Shown: positions 1 through 15,700 of the stretch, piece after piece
Layout: each line of letters begins with the position of its first letter
How positions within the stretch are numbered: the first letter of the stretch is position 1
NCBI GenBank assembly: GCA_034509425.1
Contig: JAVTVJ010001249.1
Coordinates: 434,001 to 498,000 of the forward strand
Direction of reading: 5' to 3'
Length of the DNA stretch: 64,000 nucleotides
From: Eopsaltria australis
Taxonomy: Eukaryota > Chordata > Aves > Passeriformes > Petroicidae
Program-made: the position numbers and the translations under genes
The notes under the pieces: model-generated
The model's input: the letters and a program-made list of their open reading frames with translations, nothing else
Database searches by the model: none
What the model was told of the DNA's origin: nothing

Positions 1-3000
1 GGGCACTATCATTTCTGTCCCAAAAAGGGTTCTTTTATCCAACCTGCAAGAGGCTGATCCACACAGGTCTGAGGTACATCACCTTGACTGAAACTCCAAA
101 AATGCCACTGTTTCAATTCATTGCCAGTGATTATGACTAATTCATCAGTTCAAAAAGAAACACCTAGTGTGGGTGCAAAGGAGGTGCTACCGAAAGTATG
201 CTGTGTTCATACAGTCCACATCTGCATGAGTCAGCCTGACTGGCTGAGTTCCTTTGACCTTTAAACGAAGAATGCACACAGCTGACTGAAGCAGGAAAGA
301 ATGTTTGGTCTGGGTTGCCACATCAGCATCTGCTGTGGCTGCAGCCAAACTTTAAGGAACTCACTTTTGCACAACAATTGAGAGGAACACATTCCAGTAA
401 CCAACCAGCTGCACATCGAATCAAATATAATCACTGCTATTTGCATGGCATCTGTTAATGTAACTAAGTCTGTGAATAAATCTCTTAAAACTCAGAGCTG
501 AGGAAAATCTTGATGGGCATCCATCAAGAAAACCTCAAACATGGAAAGATTAGGGACCCCGCCACACCAAACTTAAAGCATCCTGAATTTAAGAAAGAGG
601 CAGCACCATGCAAAAGCAGAGTCAGATAGAACTCCTCAACTCATAGGAAGAATTTCCTTAAAGTTTCCTATCTGGAATGGTGGGAAGTTCAGGGAGGAAA
701 CAGGACACCAGCCAGCTAATTCTTCTAGTGCACAGTACTGCATTTATGGCCTCCACTACTTGTACAGCAGTTAAATCATACACCATGATACACAGACAAA
801 ATTCACTCAGAAATAATATAAACAAATTTGTTACTGCTACCAAAAGCATCTAAAAATACTTAATAAGTTAATTATAGCAGAATCTGAAAGCATGTACTTA
901 AGGATTTTGCAATTAAGGTATATAACACATATTATTTTTAACTCTGTTCTGAGTATTTAAAAATAATGTCCACTGTTTTCTGTTTAGTAATGGAGAATTC
1001 TAGCCCAGATGCAGAATTAGAATTAAATTCTTATTTAAGTTTCCACTGTACTGTTTGGGGTAATCATAGTAATACAGGCCTTCCCAGAGTCAAAAAATAC
1101 AGTGCTTCAAAAAGTGGCAAACAATAGATAACTTAAAAAGCAAACAAACAACAAAGACAGTAGCATCCATTCTCACTAGCTAAACCATTCAAGTAATGAG
1201 AAGTAATGAAGACATTTCATTAAAAAAAATTAAAGACTTCAGGCAATCAAAAATTATTTTTAGAATAATTGTTTGATACAAACAAGGTAAAATATTTTTA
1301 TACTACTTTTGGGCTATGATACTCTTAGTTGTTCCTGATAAAATGGCTTCTTCAGTAGTACTTGGAGTGTGAGGGAAGGGAAGAAGAAGACTGAAAATCA
1401 AGATGCTTCAGCTACTGATGGCAATATTTAAATAACAAAACCAGGGCAGTGTTTCTAAAATAATTTACCTCACCAAGAACTCCAAGTTATTCTCCTTGAA
1501 AAGAAGGCAAAAAAACTGACAACAGCCATTTTTGTTGCATTACCGTATAATTATACAATGTTTACTAACAATTTTACAATGGTTCATGTGAACACTTCTG
1601 TTAGTGTTCACACTGAAAAGCTGAGGACTTCATTTTTTTTATACCTGATTCAAAAAGCCTGCATAATCACCTGTGAGCTTTGATTTGCATGCAACTAGCA
1701 CCTTCTCACCCCTAAACATGCATCTCTCCACCATACACTGCAGGCAGCCACCAGCTCAGGATTAAATACATCTCTGGCTGGATGCAGAGTTGCAGTCATA
1801 CAGATTGACAATAGCTGCACCAACAAAATGAAAGTGTGTTTATGGTAACAAGTACGAAGAATAAGTGCTTAGAATAGTAATTTTTAGTACATCCTTTACT
1901 ACACAATTAAGTAGTAGCAGATTTCTGCAGTTTGACAAAAGAAACAGCTAGCTAGCATATTAATCAACTATTCATATAAAAAACTAAATGGTTTACCAAA
2001 TTATTATTTCAGTTGCAAAGATTTCTTGACAACAGTTAAAACCCCTTGAACCACATCAAGAGTTTGCAAATGCCGTAAGTTCTCCAGGTAATCTAGTTTT
2101 AAAAATACATTTTCCAAACAATGCCAAAATCCTACAGGGAAAACTACACTGGTAAAGTTCAGCAGTAGCTAAATTCTGAGCAAAAATTACCTACTAAATT
2201 ATTTAACCATACACCTCATTGATTACCCTTCCAGAGTTTGAAGTTCAAAACCTTTGTACATACTAATCTTCAGTCTGTTGAATCAAGAAAAGAATGTCCA
2301 CTGATGAGGTAATTTATTGCACCCATAAACCATCATGCTATAGGAAAGGAGATAGCTTTTAAAAATGCCAGAAAGAGTAGGACATGAACAGAGTAACCAG
2401 GTGTATAAGTAACTGCAACATTTTAAACCAGCATATAAGCTAATTTCTTCACATATTCATAATGGTTAAGTAACAACTTTAATTTTTAAAGCACTTTCAA
2501 GGACTTAATAATCTATACCATTAAGGTATCAATCTAAATTCACACAACATTCATATCACTCTCCAGACACAGGCTCCACTTGAGTATATGAAGAAATATG
2601 ACACAAAAGAATCTCCAATTCCCACATTTAGTTAATTAGCCATGTAAAGCCATATTCTCAGCACTAAGTCACACATGCTCTTCAAGCGAGAAAACTTCAG
2701 TTGCTCTCCCTGACAAACCTCTAAACAGAAATAATGATCAGTTCAGTACAGAAAAGCCTCTACTATGATGGTGTTACTCATCTCTTCACTGTCAAACGAA
2801 AGAATAGCTGTACAAATTCTTTTGGAAACTCCTCAAAAAATTACCACTGTACCTTGCCACAGCTTACAAAGCTGCAAATTTGCTTCTATGCACTGTCACC
2901 TTCCTTAAGCAATCACAGGCAGAGATTAATTTTATTTTAACATGCGACAATCTTACCTTACATACATTATTTTTTCATGTTTTGTCTTACAGTTACTTTA

Positions 3001-6000
3001 GTAATTGGGTGGTAAAACCAGACTGAACTAATTGAAGCAGGACTTTGTACTTGTGCTCACTGGAGGAAAATATCCCAGAATGTGGGCTAATGGCCAATAT
3101 TGATTCTCTTCCAGCTCTACTCTGAACTGGAGCAAAGCATCCAAGAGCTGGAATGAAACTGCAGACTACTCTGGCTCAATTTAAAAAAAACTGAACACCA
3201 TACAATTACTGCTTTTTTCCCCCCTGTTTTTAGTCTCACAAATTAAGCACGATACTGTAAGTTTTCCTTGAGCATGAATGACAGTTCACTCCAAGAACAG
3301 ACTGGCAATTCCTAGCCAAATATCTACGGTGCCAGAAACATTTTCTTTGACAGAAAAACTACATTCCTAAAAATATCACAATTTGACAAAAAACTAGGAA
3401 CAGACTGCAGCAATAAAAATTAAAAGTTTCCTTTTTAAAATATAAATATTCATATGTTGCACTAATGGCACAAGCACTTGTTTATCATATAAATATAATA
3501 ACAGGTTTTTACATTTAATACGCTTAACAGGTTAGTTGACTAACTCTTCACATATCTACATGAGTAGATTTTATAAAGATTAAATCTCTAAAGGTAAAAA
3601 ATAGTATTTAAAAAGTATTTCCCACTAATCCTTCTTCAAGTATTTAACATATTCTGAATTTCGTAAGAGCTATGTCCTCAGTTTCTAATACAACAAACTT
3701 CAACAGTTTTGTGGGCCAGCTGCAAATGTTAATTTTGGATTTCAGTACCTCCATTAAAACACCAAATTTCAGAACAGAAAGATGGTTAAAACTGGCTGAT
3801 ATGAAAAGGAGGAAGTCATGCCGAATGTGCATTTTTGAACAGGAAATCAATTTTCATAGGCTCTGATTCTGTGTGGTTTAAAACAAACAACAGCAGGGTG
3901 CCAGGGAAGTTCACTCAACCTTAGTTTCCAAAATCTCTTTATTTCATAATACTGATAGATAAGGAAAAGCAAAGACTCTGGCATTCAAACAGGATGGCAT
4001 CTTAGTCTCAATCCACACTTTAGCTCTTTTGCTAAATATGTCCTGATTAGATTGACAAAAAAAGAGAGACTTGGCCCTGAAAATAAATCATGCTGTGACT
4101 AGATATACTACAATTCATATTGAGTTATAAACAGCAGAAGTGTTTCTGTCACTTCTCATACAGTTTTATTTTGCTTTCCACCTTGAAGCATTTTGTTTAA
4201 ATTGGATCAATAAAAAACTTTTTTAAGTGCAATCACAGTTTACACAATAGTTGTATGCCAGAATAGTTCTGTTAACACACCAAATACAGGCAAACTCTTC
4301 TGAACTCCCTTGCTCAACAGCTACATATGGTAACAACTCTGTATGAAAGTAACTATAAATTGGAAGGGCATTTTCTCCACAAACATCCCACTCCCATACA
4401 GAAAAATGATGAGTGATTTTGACTTCCAGCAGCTCATTTAATCCTTTTCTTCCAATCAAAGCTAAGCTATTATCAAGAAAATTTTAAAGCAGTTATTTAA
4501 AAAGTGAAGTTACGACATGAAGTTACTTTACTTCAGTTACCAGTGTCCCAATCTTGAACAATGCAAAAAAGGTAAGAAATTATCTGTCATATACCTAATT
4601 ACCTGCTTTTCTGACTATCCACTTTTTCTTTTATTTATGGTAAATTAAGCATATTTTGTTTAAATGAGAGCTAAGCTGACAAGAGAATCTAAACACAACC
4701 ATTCTCAATATTTTCACCTGCATGTGGACCTAGATGCAATTTCAGCTTCAGGATACTGACTGAACTAGGGAGTTTCGCACCAGACCAGTATTTTGGCGCA
4801 GCTGAGGATGTTACTGGTGTGTATTCCCAGTGCACGAGCACCTCATTATATTGACATGCCCTGCTTAAGAATTCTGTTCAAGAAGAATTTGCATTAAGAC
4901 AGTTTCCCTTTCTCTTTATAGTCATGACACTGAAATTTTGTGTTTCTGCCAGAATGGGCCGCTATTATTTAAAGAAATGCTACTAAAGAACAGGCTTCAT
5001 TCTGCTTACAAAAAGTTAGCAGATATGGACAATTAATAAACATTAAGAATTAGTCATAATTTTAAAAAGTGGAACATGACTGAACATCCATCTCAGTTTT
5101 TACTGACTTGTTTCCAGCAGCTGTCACTTTGCTGATGCAAGGACACCTCATACTTTTTGCGAAAGTCATCACCCTTGCTCTCACTTGGCCTAGCATAGGT
5201 AAATAACCACATAAGACAGAGCTGGAGGAGTCCTAATTAATACCGTCATGACAGTTCAGATGTTCCAAGCAATTGCTTTACCGTGAACTATAAGGTTTAT
5301 ACAAATATCACTGAACAGTCACTTCATGTTTTTCAACTTCCCAGCGTAGGTATTCAGTGCCACTTCAAGGTCACAATTTTCTAATGTCAGCCTTTTATTA
5401 ATTGCCAATTTGCAAACCAAGCTACTAGAATCCAGGGCAGGGGAAAGAGAGGGGTAAAAAAGGGAGATAGGCAGGTTTAGCTTCCCCATCAGGTCAGCAA
5501 CCCGACTTAAGGCACAGCTGCACAGTCACTGCTGCCAGCATAGAGGAAGGAGCCAAGAACACACTGTTACAGGGGAAGAAAACAGTAAGATGTCCCCTTT
5601 TCAAGCATGAGGCAAGTCACATACAAGGCCTTTCACTGATCTGTAATGGCTTCAGAGTGAAGAAAACTAATTTGGCACTGTTCAGCCTAACAGAAGTGAA
5701 ATCAAGCATTTCAATGAAATAATGCCTTTGGAAAATGACCATATGCCAAAAGAAAGATAAAAGTTTCAATTCTAGCTTTTGGTCTCATTTGCCTGTTTGT
5801 TCATTTTAGATTGAAGGTTTTTTTGTTTGATTAACCTCCATCAAGTATTTGCTCTACAATGTAAATTAGTGAGACTGCCTAGAGGCAGTAGTGCACTGTA
5901 TCTGCACCTGTAAAAAAGTTCATTCCATTTAATAAGTTAAAGAATCATTTGACATTAAGCAGAGGAGGCACAAGTCAGTCACAAATGCCTGTGTCTTTCT

Positions 6001-6769
6001 TTTGATCGAATACAATCAGAACAGTAGTAATTTTATTTATATTTTCAAAATTGAGGGCTAAGTATAGACAAACTAGGAATCCCAGCAAATTCAGTGAGAT
6101 CATTCATCTTAAAACTCCTCGAAGTTTTAATTTGTCTTAGGCATTTCCCAATTTTGCAAAATCCAAAATCAAACACAAATACACCCAAAATACACACATT
6201 TTAAACACATAAGATGTATTCTATCATTCACAATAAGGAAAGTAAGGTGAAACTGACAACATAACACACTGCACCAAAAATATTTGTACATTCTTACTAA
6301 AAAGTATCCATTTACTTTCAAAAATATTGGGATTTTATTTCCCATTTGTTTCATAAAATCTCTGAGTTACAAAGAGATCAGGGACAGAAAGGAGCTTGCT
6401 TTTGAATTGCACCTTAATAGTTCCTAAGACACATGATTTTTTCAACTGAGTTATTCAAACGGAATTACTAAATTTTGTTGCAGATCATGAATGCAACAGA
6501 CTATCTAAAATTATAAAACCAGACAATTTTAACCCACTATTAAGGATTTTGACAGCTTGTAAGATGGACCTAAGGAATCACATCAGCACACAGTAATCTA
6601 ATTAAATGCAACTTCTCCCCTTTACTGACTCTAACTTATAGGAGCGATGGTTCATTTACTCATCAAGTGTTGAAACATACTTCGTAAGGAAATACTTTTT
6701 GTCATAAAATCTGCTTAGGAGTTGTCATATTTTTCAGCGCTGTGAGGATGTAAAGTTTAAAATACTTAC
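1..6769 (-). other. RIC1: RIC1 intron 3 (partial)
   Basis: This is AT-rich intronic sequence starting at the GTAAGT donor of exon 3. Targeted inspection for the next RIC1 exon (a GSPQMK...-type continuation) found none. The only structures of note are a short hairpin-capable inverted repeat at 1588-1611 and scattered A-runs. No coding sequence, RNA gene or recognised repeat was seen. Confidence 0.8.
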
Positions 6770-9700
6770 TTGGGATATATTGGCTCATAAAGATACTTGT
6801 CTCGCGCTGATGGGATTTCAAAAAATAAGATGTATCCATTTGCAGTCTGAAAGAGAAATACTGGTAAGACACATATCTAGTCTCTGCATGAGTAAAATCT
6901 GTTAGTCTCATGTGGTTTCTATGTATGTCTCATATATTGAACTCAAATGTACATTCATTCAGACATCTAAAAAAAATGTTCATTGAAATTAATTCCAGGT
7001 AAAATCCTGCCCTTAAAGTCAAGTCAATAGATCAGGCAAGAGGTTGAAAAACAGAAAAACAATGCTGTTAATGCACAAGGCCATCAGAAATTTTCCTCTA
7101 ATTCATACAAATCTATAAAACCTGACAACTACTTCAGATATTTAGAATCTGGGCACTGACATAATTTGTACTAACTGAATGAATTGCAGAAAAGTAACAG
7201 GTGGGAAGGACCTGAATACCTCCAGGTGTTTGAACACATACTACAGAGTGTAAAGAATTCAGGCACCGCCTCTCAGTGTTGGTCATCCAGGTAGTTTCCA
7301 AAAATCCTCACATCACTTATCTTTAGCTACCACAACACCCGTAATAATTCAGTCCCAAGCCATGTTCTGGGACAACAGAACTACATACTACAACACTACA
7401 CAGGGAACAAATAGAAATCATTTAGTTACCTGATGTTCCAGTCATACCTAGAAGCTGCTTACATAAGCATGAGAGAAGCAGATGACCAATAATGTTATGT
7501 GTTCAAAGAAGTGTTATTTGTTTACAGCAAATTAGTAAATGCATTTTGGTTTTGCATTTAGCGTTTCCATCCAATTATTTTAATATGGGCTGGGCATGCA
7601 TCCAAAGCACTGGAGACAAAAAGCACTGAAATGAATGGTTTCACATTTCTTTGCAAGATTGCTTTCCTTTTCTTTGAATAAAGCAACACTCTTGTTAGCT
7701 TAGTATATCATTTCATAGTTGCCATGGCTTTCCTCAGTCAAACATTTTGCTTTAGAAAATTTATATTTTGGCTTCAAACTCCCAGAAACACTATTATTCT
7801 CATTCAAAGCGAGTATCTTTTTCAAGCAAGAATAAAATCTGAACCATAATGGTGAGCTTGAGACAGGGTGACAATAAATGGAAGCTTTTCTGTGTGCTGT
7901 AATATCATGTTCAGGTATTATGTGGTAAAGAAACGTGTTCACTTCTAACATCTTTACAGGTTCTTTCCATTACATCATTAAATATTTAACCCGTAAGTTA
8001 TCTTATCCTGGAAAGAAGAGTAAAACAATACTGCAAAGTATCTTTATACTGATATTAAGGTACAAAGGGCCTTACTGAACACTATTCAAAGCACAAAGTT
8101 GCTATTGTTACAGGTTCATTTCTAAATAGAACCTCAAATTCCATGAAGAGGGGGATGAAATGCAGAACCATTCAACCACAGACTTCCAGCAAATTGATTG
8201 CATTCATTTACAGATGTTTCATTGCTTTAAAAATGCCTGATTGAAACTTACTAAATAAGTAACCATCACTGTCATCCATTCCCTGATCATTCTAATCTTT
8301 GACAGAGTATAAACATTGAGTATCTCACCAGGATTTCACAACATGGTTTCTTGTATGACACCATGTTTAATAAAGCTCTGCCTTAGCTATGGGAATGCAC
8401 ATTGAAGAGCAGAATGTATCAGAGGACTGCCTGCAACATGGGAAGGATCAAAATGCCTCCTATACTTCTCTATACTGAAGTTCTTAAGTTTGATTTACTA
8501 CTAGAATTGCTACCTTGGAGGTATGTATTAATCTAGACACGAAACCTAGTAACACTGGAAAAATCACAAATGCAGCAATACGAAAGAAGAAACTACAAAA
8601 TGTAAGAGGAAAAAATAAGATCTGCCTAGGAAACGTGCCAGCAGTTTAGCAACAGAAGATAACAGTAGAAAAAGAGGTTAGAATTGCTAGGGGATGGTGA
8701 CAGTGCGAAAATTTCTTAAGCTTGTTTAACTGCATACCTTTAAAGCTACTTGAGGTATTTTATAATGCCTGATACGCTGGCCCAAAGTCTGCCTGCAGTA
8801 CAAATAGTATTTACCTCAAAGCATATGCTGCAAAGTGATTTATTTTCATAGAGACACTGAATATTTGGGCTGTCAGAAACAAAAAGCATGGTGTATCACT
8901 GCTCTAGTGGACATAAAATCCAGACTGCACTCCCCATCATTATGTCATTAAAAAAAAAAAAAAAGAAAAAAAAAGTAAAGGAATGTACCACTTGGCTAAG
9001 AAGTACATACTAAGCCTTTTGCTCACCTTCTTAAAAACAAGGTTTTATTACAGAAAATTACTACAATCAAGCTGCTCATGAGCACAGGTAGTAACAGGTG
9101 AGAAACATCTCCTAAATCAGCTTTCAAACTAAAATTTTTAGCTGTTGCACAGGAATTCAGTAATTAAGTGAAGCTAATTCAGTTCAAAATTATTGGGTTT
9201 TTTTCATTAAAAACTTGCTTTGCTATTGCTCCTTCATTTGAATGTGTTAGTTAGGAAAAAACAGAAAACTCTCCACTTGGACAGAACTCTACTTGGGGAT
9301 GACAGTATCACACATCTGCAGTAACACCTTCTTCATTAACCTCTAAAAACTGACTTTCTGCCCTGTGTCACTATAACAAAACCAGCAATATTGTAAATGT
9401 GGTCTTTCAGTAGGACTCACTAACTGTTCCAAATTAAACTATATATATATCTTTTAAAGCGTACTGCAAAACAACTTACGTTAAAACTACGATAACAAAC
9501 ATGCTTGACTATATCATTTGTATACATACACCCAGGGATGAAATATCATCCTAAGAAACATGAAGAATATTAAAAATCTTATTACACTCATTATTTTATA
9601 AGCGATGACCATTTTGAATTTTAATTCACAGAGCTTTAGTTTACAAACTGAGACTTTATGGGCAAAAAGAACACTGTACATTTAGTTGCAGAAAAACTTC

Positions 9701-12700
9701 GAAGTGCAGTGACTAAGTGGCAAAAACTAAAGGTTATCTGACTGTCAGCTAAACCACAAGGTCTCTTGAGCAAATGGATCGCAACATCTCAGAAAAAAAC
9801 CCGCAATTTGCAAAGTAAATCAATACAAAAATTCTAATTTTACCTGAACTATTACAGAAAGGTTTAGTTAAAATGTATTTGGATATACATACTGCAGTAC
9901 AAAACTGAGGAATTCTTTTTGATTTATAGCAAAGATTACAGAAGTCTTTCTGACTTTATTATTAGTAGTCACTGAGAACACGATCTGACACTTACAGAAA
10001 TACTTTACTTCACAGATTCCATGAGATACTCTTAGGCAATTTAAACATTTTAGACCAACTACTTACTTGTATTACACAAAAGAAAACTGGACCATGGGAA
10101 GCTTAGCTGATTTATCATGATATTGCTAGAGACATGAACTACTTCATAGATCATCTGGTGTTTTCCACTAAGATAACAATATCTAATTTAAGACTTGGTC
10201 CTAATGTTAAGACCTGACCAAAAGACACCAAGAGTATTATCTCATATTGCAACTCTTATAAACTATACTCCCACCTTTCTTGTATTCACCTTGCACCTCA
10301 ATCTTTCAATACTGCTGCTGAAACAGTCCAAAGTTCTGTGAGCACAGCATCAGCTATGAAACAAGACTTCATCTCCATGTGCGACAAGATCTCATCTCTA
10401 AGATTCTAAGCAGAAGAGTTCATGTATCACTTACCACTGCCCTTGCTTCTGTGTTCTCAGTGACTTACAATATTTTTTAACCACCAAAAGTGAGTAATAA
10501 GGCCACAGTTTCATCTCTTAAAGACCCACCTTTAAACCCTATTTATCAAGTTAAATATGATTATGCCACCTAAGTCCACAACTATTTCTTTTATTCATAT
10601 AACTTTACATTACCATATTATTTATTACCTGATTACTAAAGTAATGAGATGCTGGATCACCCCCTGCCAATACATCTAACCATTATTTCAAGATAAAGAA
10701 TTGTAGTTCATTCTCACAGGGAAAAATTAATGAAAACTACAGAAGAAAGCTTCTATAGTATCATTACATATTTTCACAAGACAAGTATCAACTACATGTA
10801 TATACGATCTGCAAGTTTGTACAAGCACAGAAATCAGTAACACAAAATTCTGTTTGCAATAGTTTAACCAGAGTAAGAAGGAAAAATTCTACTTACTGAA
10901 ACAGCTATCATTGTGCTGTCAGGCCGCCATTCTGCTTGTTTATAAGGTCCAAACTGAGCAGCTGCTTTTGAAAGTTCCTTGTAGCTTACGATTAATACAC
11001 TCGGCTGGAGGAAAAAATAGAAATAATTACAACTCATATGTTGAAGGAATCTGATGTTTCTTACATCGTGCTGTATCTGTGAACTGTCTCCCTAACAGCT
11101 ACACATTTCTCTTGAAGATGGTTAAAAAATTAGTATGCATTTGACAATCCATTAGAAAATGGTGCTTTTAAAGAAAGTTCATGGAGAACTGTTGTCACAC
11201 TGTCATTCCTAAGCTCACTCTTTTAAACCCAAGACATTTAAATAAAATACTCAACTGCACAGGCAGAAGTCATTACAGAATATAGAAGTAGTTTCACTTT
11301 AGATAAAGGGTGACTGATGCTTAAGATGAACAGACCCACCTCCAACAGGCTCCTGTAATGACGAGGCTGTCAAATGAATTAGGATGAAATATTACATAGA
11401 ATATTTGGTACAGTCCATTTGCTTAGTTTCAACTACATGGGCGGGCCACTGTATTAAAGAGAATGATAATCAGGAAATCTGTTTTCTAGAACAGGTTGTC
11501 AGAACCTGCTGAAAATCCACCTCTACAGTTAGCTGGAAGGATTTTGCAAGTAATGAGGTGCATCCATTAGCACCTTTCCTTCTGGGAAGGGAGAAAAGCT
11601 TTGTGGTGGAGACCAGACAAAGCTACCCTAGGCACTAAGCCTTCATCCTCTTTCACGAATGCAGTTGAGAGCTCCGACACAAAAACCTAATGCAAAGTTA
11701 CACATCCTTACTCTCTTGCTTCGAAAGATTCATTCTCCTCAAATATATTTCACACTACTTCTATTTTCTTGCTCTTGAATCAATAATAGTTTTCAGCTTA
11801 GATAGATAATTCCCCTTCCATTATCCTCTGCCACTGGGAGGTGGAAGTTAAATTAAGCAGAACACACTTTTTGTTTTGACAAAGAAGTTACCCCTCATCT
11901 TCATACCATATGCTGCCCTAACTTTATCAATTTCATTTTTCAATCAGATTTGGAGCATTGAACACTGTACCAGAAAGAGCACACTGAAAGGGAACCGGAA
12001 CCAAGAGGACACAGAGTAATCACCCATTTTACTGAAATTAACCATGATACCACTAGGCAAAGCTTCCCAACCACCACTACAACCACAGGTGATGGAAGTT
12101 TATTACTATTCTTGGCTTACTTGACGGACCAGCAAAAGCAGTACAAACAATATAAAAACATTAATTCTACACAGAAATCTTTGCGAGCGTCCACCACGAC
12201 AGAAAGTGATAACTATCTACTACCATCCTGTTTGGAATCATTTCCTTCAGTTTCCATTCAGAAGAAGTAGAGTTACAAACAACCTAATTCAAAAGTATGG
12301 ATATTAATTTTAAATAGTATAAAACAAAGCAATGAAATGTTGTCACCCTGCACATAGACAACAAGCTGAATTAGTATCACATGAATAGCCTTAACCTTGG
12401 TAAATTCACAGCATGACTTGGTGTGCTGCTAACAGCACAATTTGTTCTTTAAATTCTGTACCCACATAGAACTGAGTTATCAAAAATAAAGTTAAACATT
12501 TATGAAGTATAATAAGCACACTAATCTTTACTCTAAGAACTATTTACATCAGCTTTTTAAATTTGTGTGGCTTCTTTTGCATCAAATTATTTAACATTAA
12601 ATAGATAACTAATTTTTCTTAGATTCTTGTTGATTGTTCTCATTACCTACATAGCCTTTCACTGATTGTCTTAGAAACACTCTAACTGCCTTTGATATAT

Positions 12701-15700
12701 TGAGAAAAACTAGCGTCTTGGTAATCTGCATCATTAGTGCAAACTTGGAGATCATTCTTAAAGCACTTCCATGCCTGAAGCATTTTAGCAGCTGGCAAAA
12801 TTAGAAACTCAGTAATACACAATTTTCTTTCTATATCGCTACTCTTACAGAATATAATTGCAGCATTTATAGAGTAGAGTTCTTGTGACATTGATTCACA
12901 AGAAAGCTGCTATTATACCTTAGAAGATGGAAGAACATTCTACATACATATCAGCTACAAAATTTATACAAATTGATTTCTAGGCTTTGTGCCTCGCAGA
13001 TAAGGACTTGAGTAAAAAATGATTGCTTGCACTCATAATGTTATCTTTTCATAGTTTAAGTAGCTTCTTATTAGAAAGCCGATCCACTTCCAATTAAATA
13101 GGTCACAAAGGCTACCTAGCTAGAGGTTAAATGAGGAATTATTACACTGATAGAATTAATTTCCATATACTCCACAGCTCAAAAGCATTAATTCAGAGGA
13201 AAACCCCAACATACAAACATACCTCCCTGTTTAAATGCCTTCCACAGATGTGTGAGTGTTCTGGATTAACAAAGACAGAAGGAGAGCTCAAGATCCCGCT
13301 CTGCTTATTCACAAGAAATGGTAACTTTACATCTAAAGTAATTTGTTATATCTAAAATGACTGGAAATGTATAATGGCACAGGAATATTTCTGTAAACAG
13401 AAATATTCTAACTACTTGACCCAAGCACAGCAAGCCACTGAACATACATTTTAACAAATAAAACCAAAATCAAACACCAAAACCACACCAAAAAAAAAAC
13501 CCAAACCACCAAAAAACACCAAAAAAGGGTGGGTGGAGGAGGGAGCTAGTTAGTTAGTTAGATACTCTCCTCTTTTCAGTTTTGTATATTTAATTCATAC
13601 TCTGTAAAGAAACAGTAGGGGTTTAGAGTATATTAATTAGAATTTTCCCTAAATCTTTACATTTTTTTCTGTTAAAAAAAAACCCCAAATCTCCCTATCA
13701 TGCAGTTTCATGAGAACTGCATGGTTTTTACTCTTCACACTTCTGCAGGCAGCTACTAAAATTATAATGAAATGTAGTTAAGCTCAACTAATAAATTTTG
13801 CCCACTGTCTCAAATAAACCAATATATTAATCCTTCTTCTTTAAAATAAATCCACTTGTTGAAATATTAACGGTAAAGCCACAGCTTTAGGAGAAACTGG
13901 ATCCCAGAAACATAGCAAAGGACCTAACAAATAAAGAATTGTTTAAAATGAAGTAAAAAAAAATTGTTTAGAGGAAGAAGTAAACACCTTCAGTTGTTAA
14001 GAAAGAAAAAACTGAGTAAGCAAGTCTTAATTCAAATTGCAACTTAACATTAAAAAAAACCTTCCCAAAATAGATAAGACGCATATCTAGCATTTTTAAA
14101 TCTGCTGGAAAGAAAATCTAGCATTTTGATACAGTACATTTTGTCTCTCAGGAGGAAGGTAAGGTCAGGCAAAACAGAAAGCTTGTCTGCAGTTACAAAA
14201 GGAATTGTGGCAGTGGATGTTACAGGATAAGAAAAATGGTGAAAAGAAAAATAAGAAATGTAACCTTTAAAAGAATATAGCATTATTATTACTGAAGTGT
14301 ACACAAACTCTCCAGCGCACTAGTTAAGAGTACTGAAAAGAAACAGAACTTCTTGTTCTGTTTCAGCTAAACTTTATCTCCTTCCATCACTCAGCTACCT
14401 TGGCTATCTCTTGGCAAGAATATGTTTCACAGTTCTTACTCAAAAGTTTTTATGCTTCACAATGTTTTTCTGGCATTAAATATGCCTCTTTTTTACTGAC
14501 ATAAGATTATAATATGAAAGCAAATCTGGTTTGCATTACCAGAAATAAATTGCACTATTTCTAAAACAGTAAAGTAGCAAGACAGCTCCATCAAAAAAGC
14601 TGCCTAAATTCAAACTACCTAAAAACTCACAGCTGTTTCATTATCAGCTGTACATTAAGAATCCCTCCAGACTTTCCACTATGAAAAACGAGCTCTGCAT
14701 CAACATCTGGACAAAATATCTATGCAAACAATTAAAGAAACTACAACACAAAACACCACAGCCAAACCCATGATGAAATAATCCCAAATTGTTACTGTTT
14801 TACTTAATTCTACCTGACCAAATACCGTAACTTGCCCATTTACCAAGTATTAGCAGCATAAGCCATTTCAGAACACTTAGCCATATATAATGTAGTTTTT
14901 ATGAAAAAATCTGTTAAGGTATACAAACCCTGTTAAGGTATGCAAACTCAGCAAGCTTAGATGGAAAATCCAATCCAATCCACTTACCTAAACACAAGCA
15001 TTCTACTATATTTTATGTAAATGCAAATTAAGTTGGCATTTAAATCCTTAACTAAGAGGTGAATGTTGTTCAGCAAAGGCCCTCTTTAAAGTGGATAAGT
15101 AGCCTTAAACAGACTTGAACAACAGTCATCCCATGAGCAAGTGTCCTAATTGAGATGTTTACAGAGTGTCACAGAAAATTATACGTTAACCCACTGGAAA
15201 GAGGTACAACCATTTGACAGAACATAAAAAAATGAAAAATTTAGTTTCCTTAAATCAGATTCTCTGGTTTGACTGCAGGTTAGTGACAAACTGTGCATAT
15301 TATTGATTTTACCAGTAGGTCAGCAAATACAATAGAAAACTACTGGACTAAGTCTGAAAAGCAAACACATGACCTGACAGCACATATGCAACATGGTCTT
15401 ACGTACGGGTTTGGGTTTCTTAATGTATCATCAATCCAAGAACCTGCATGACTGTGGATAATTGTTAAAACCTAATATTCTCATCCCCTGACCATATATT
15501 ATTCTAGACATCAAAAATCCATCTCATTGAGGATAAAGAGGCAATTTCTTTGACAAACACAAATGTTCTCTTAAGTTTTATATGCCAAACGCTTCAATGC
15601 TTCGTTAGGCTGTAGGCACAAGACAAATATCAAAAATGCTCTTCAGATGAGCTTATGATATAAGTGACAAAGACAAGGCTGGGAGAAAATAGAACAAAAC

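Noticed and set aside
4223..4459. 78-codon minus-strand ORF in RIC1 intron 3 with protein-like composition
   Set aside because: It does not resemble the expected next RIC1 exon or any family I recognise, and it has no convincing paired splice signals.
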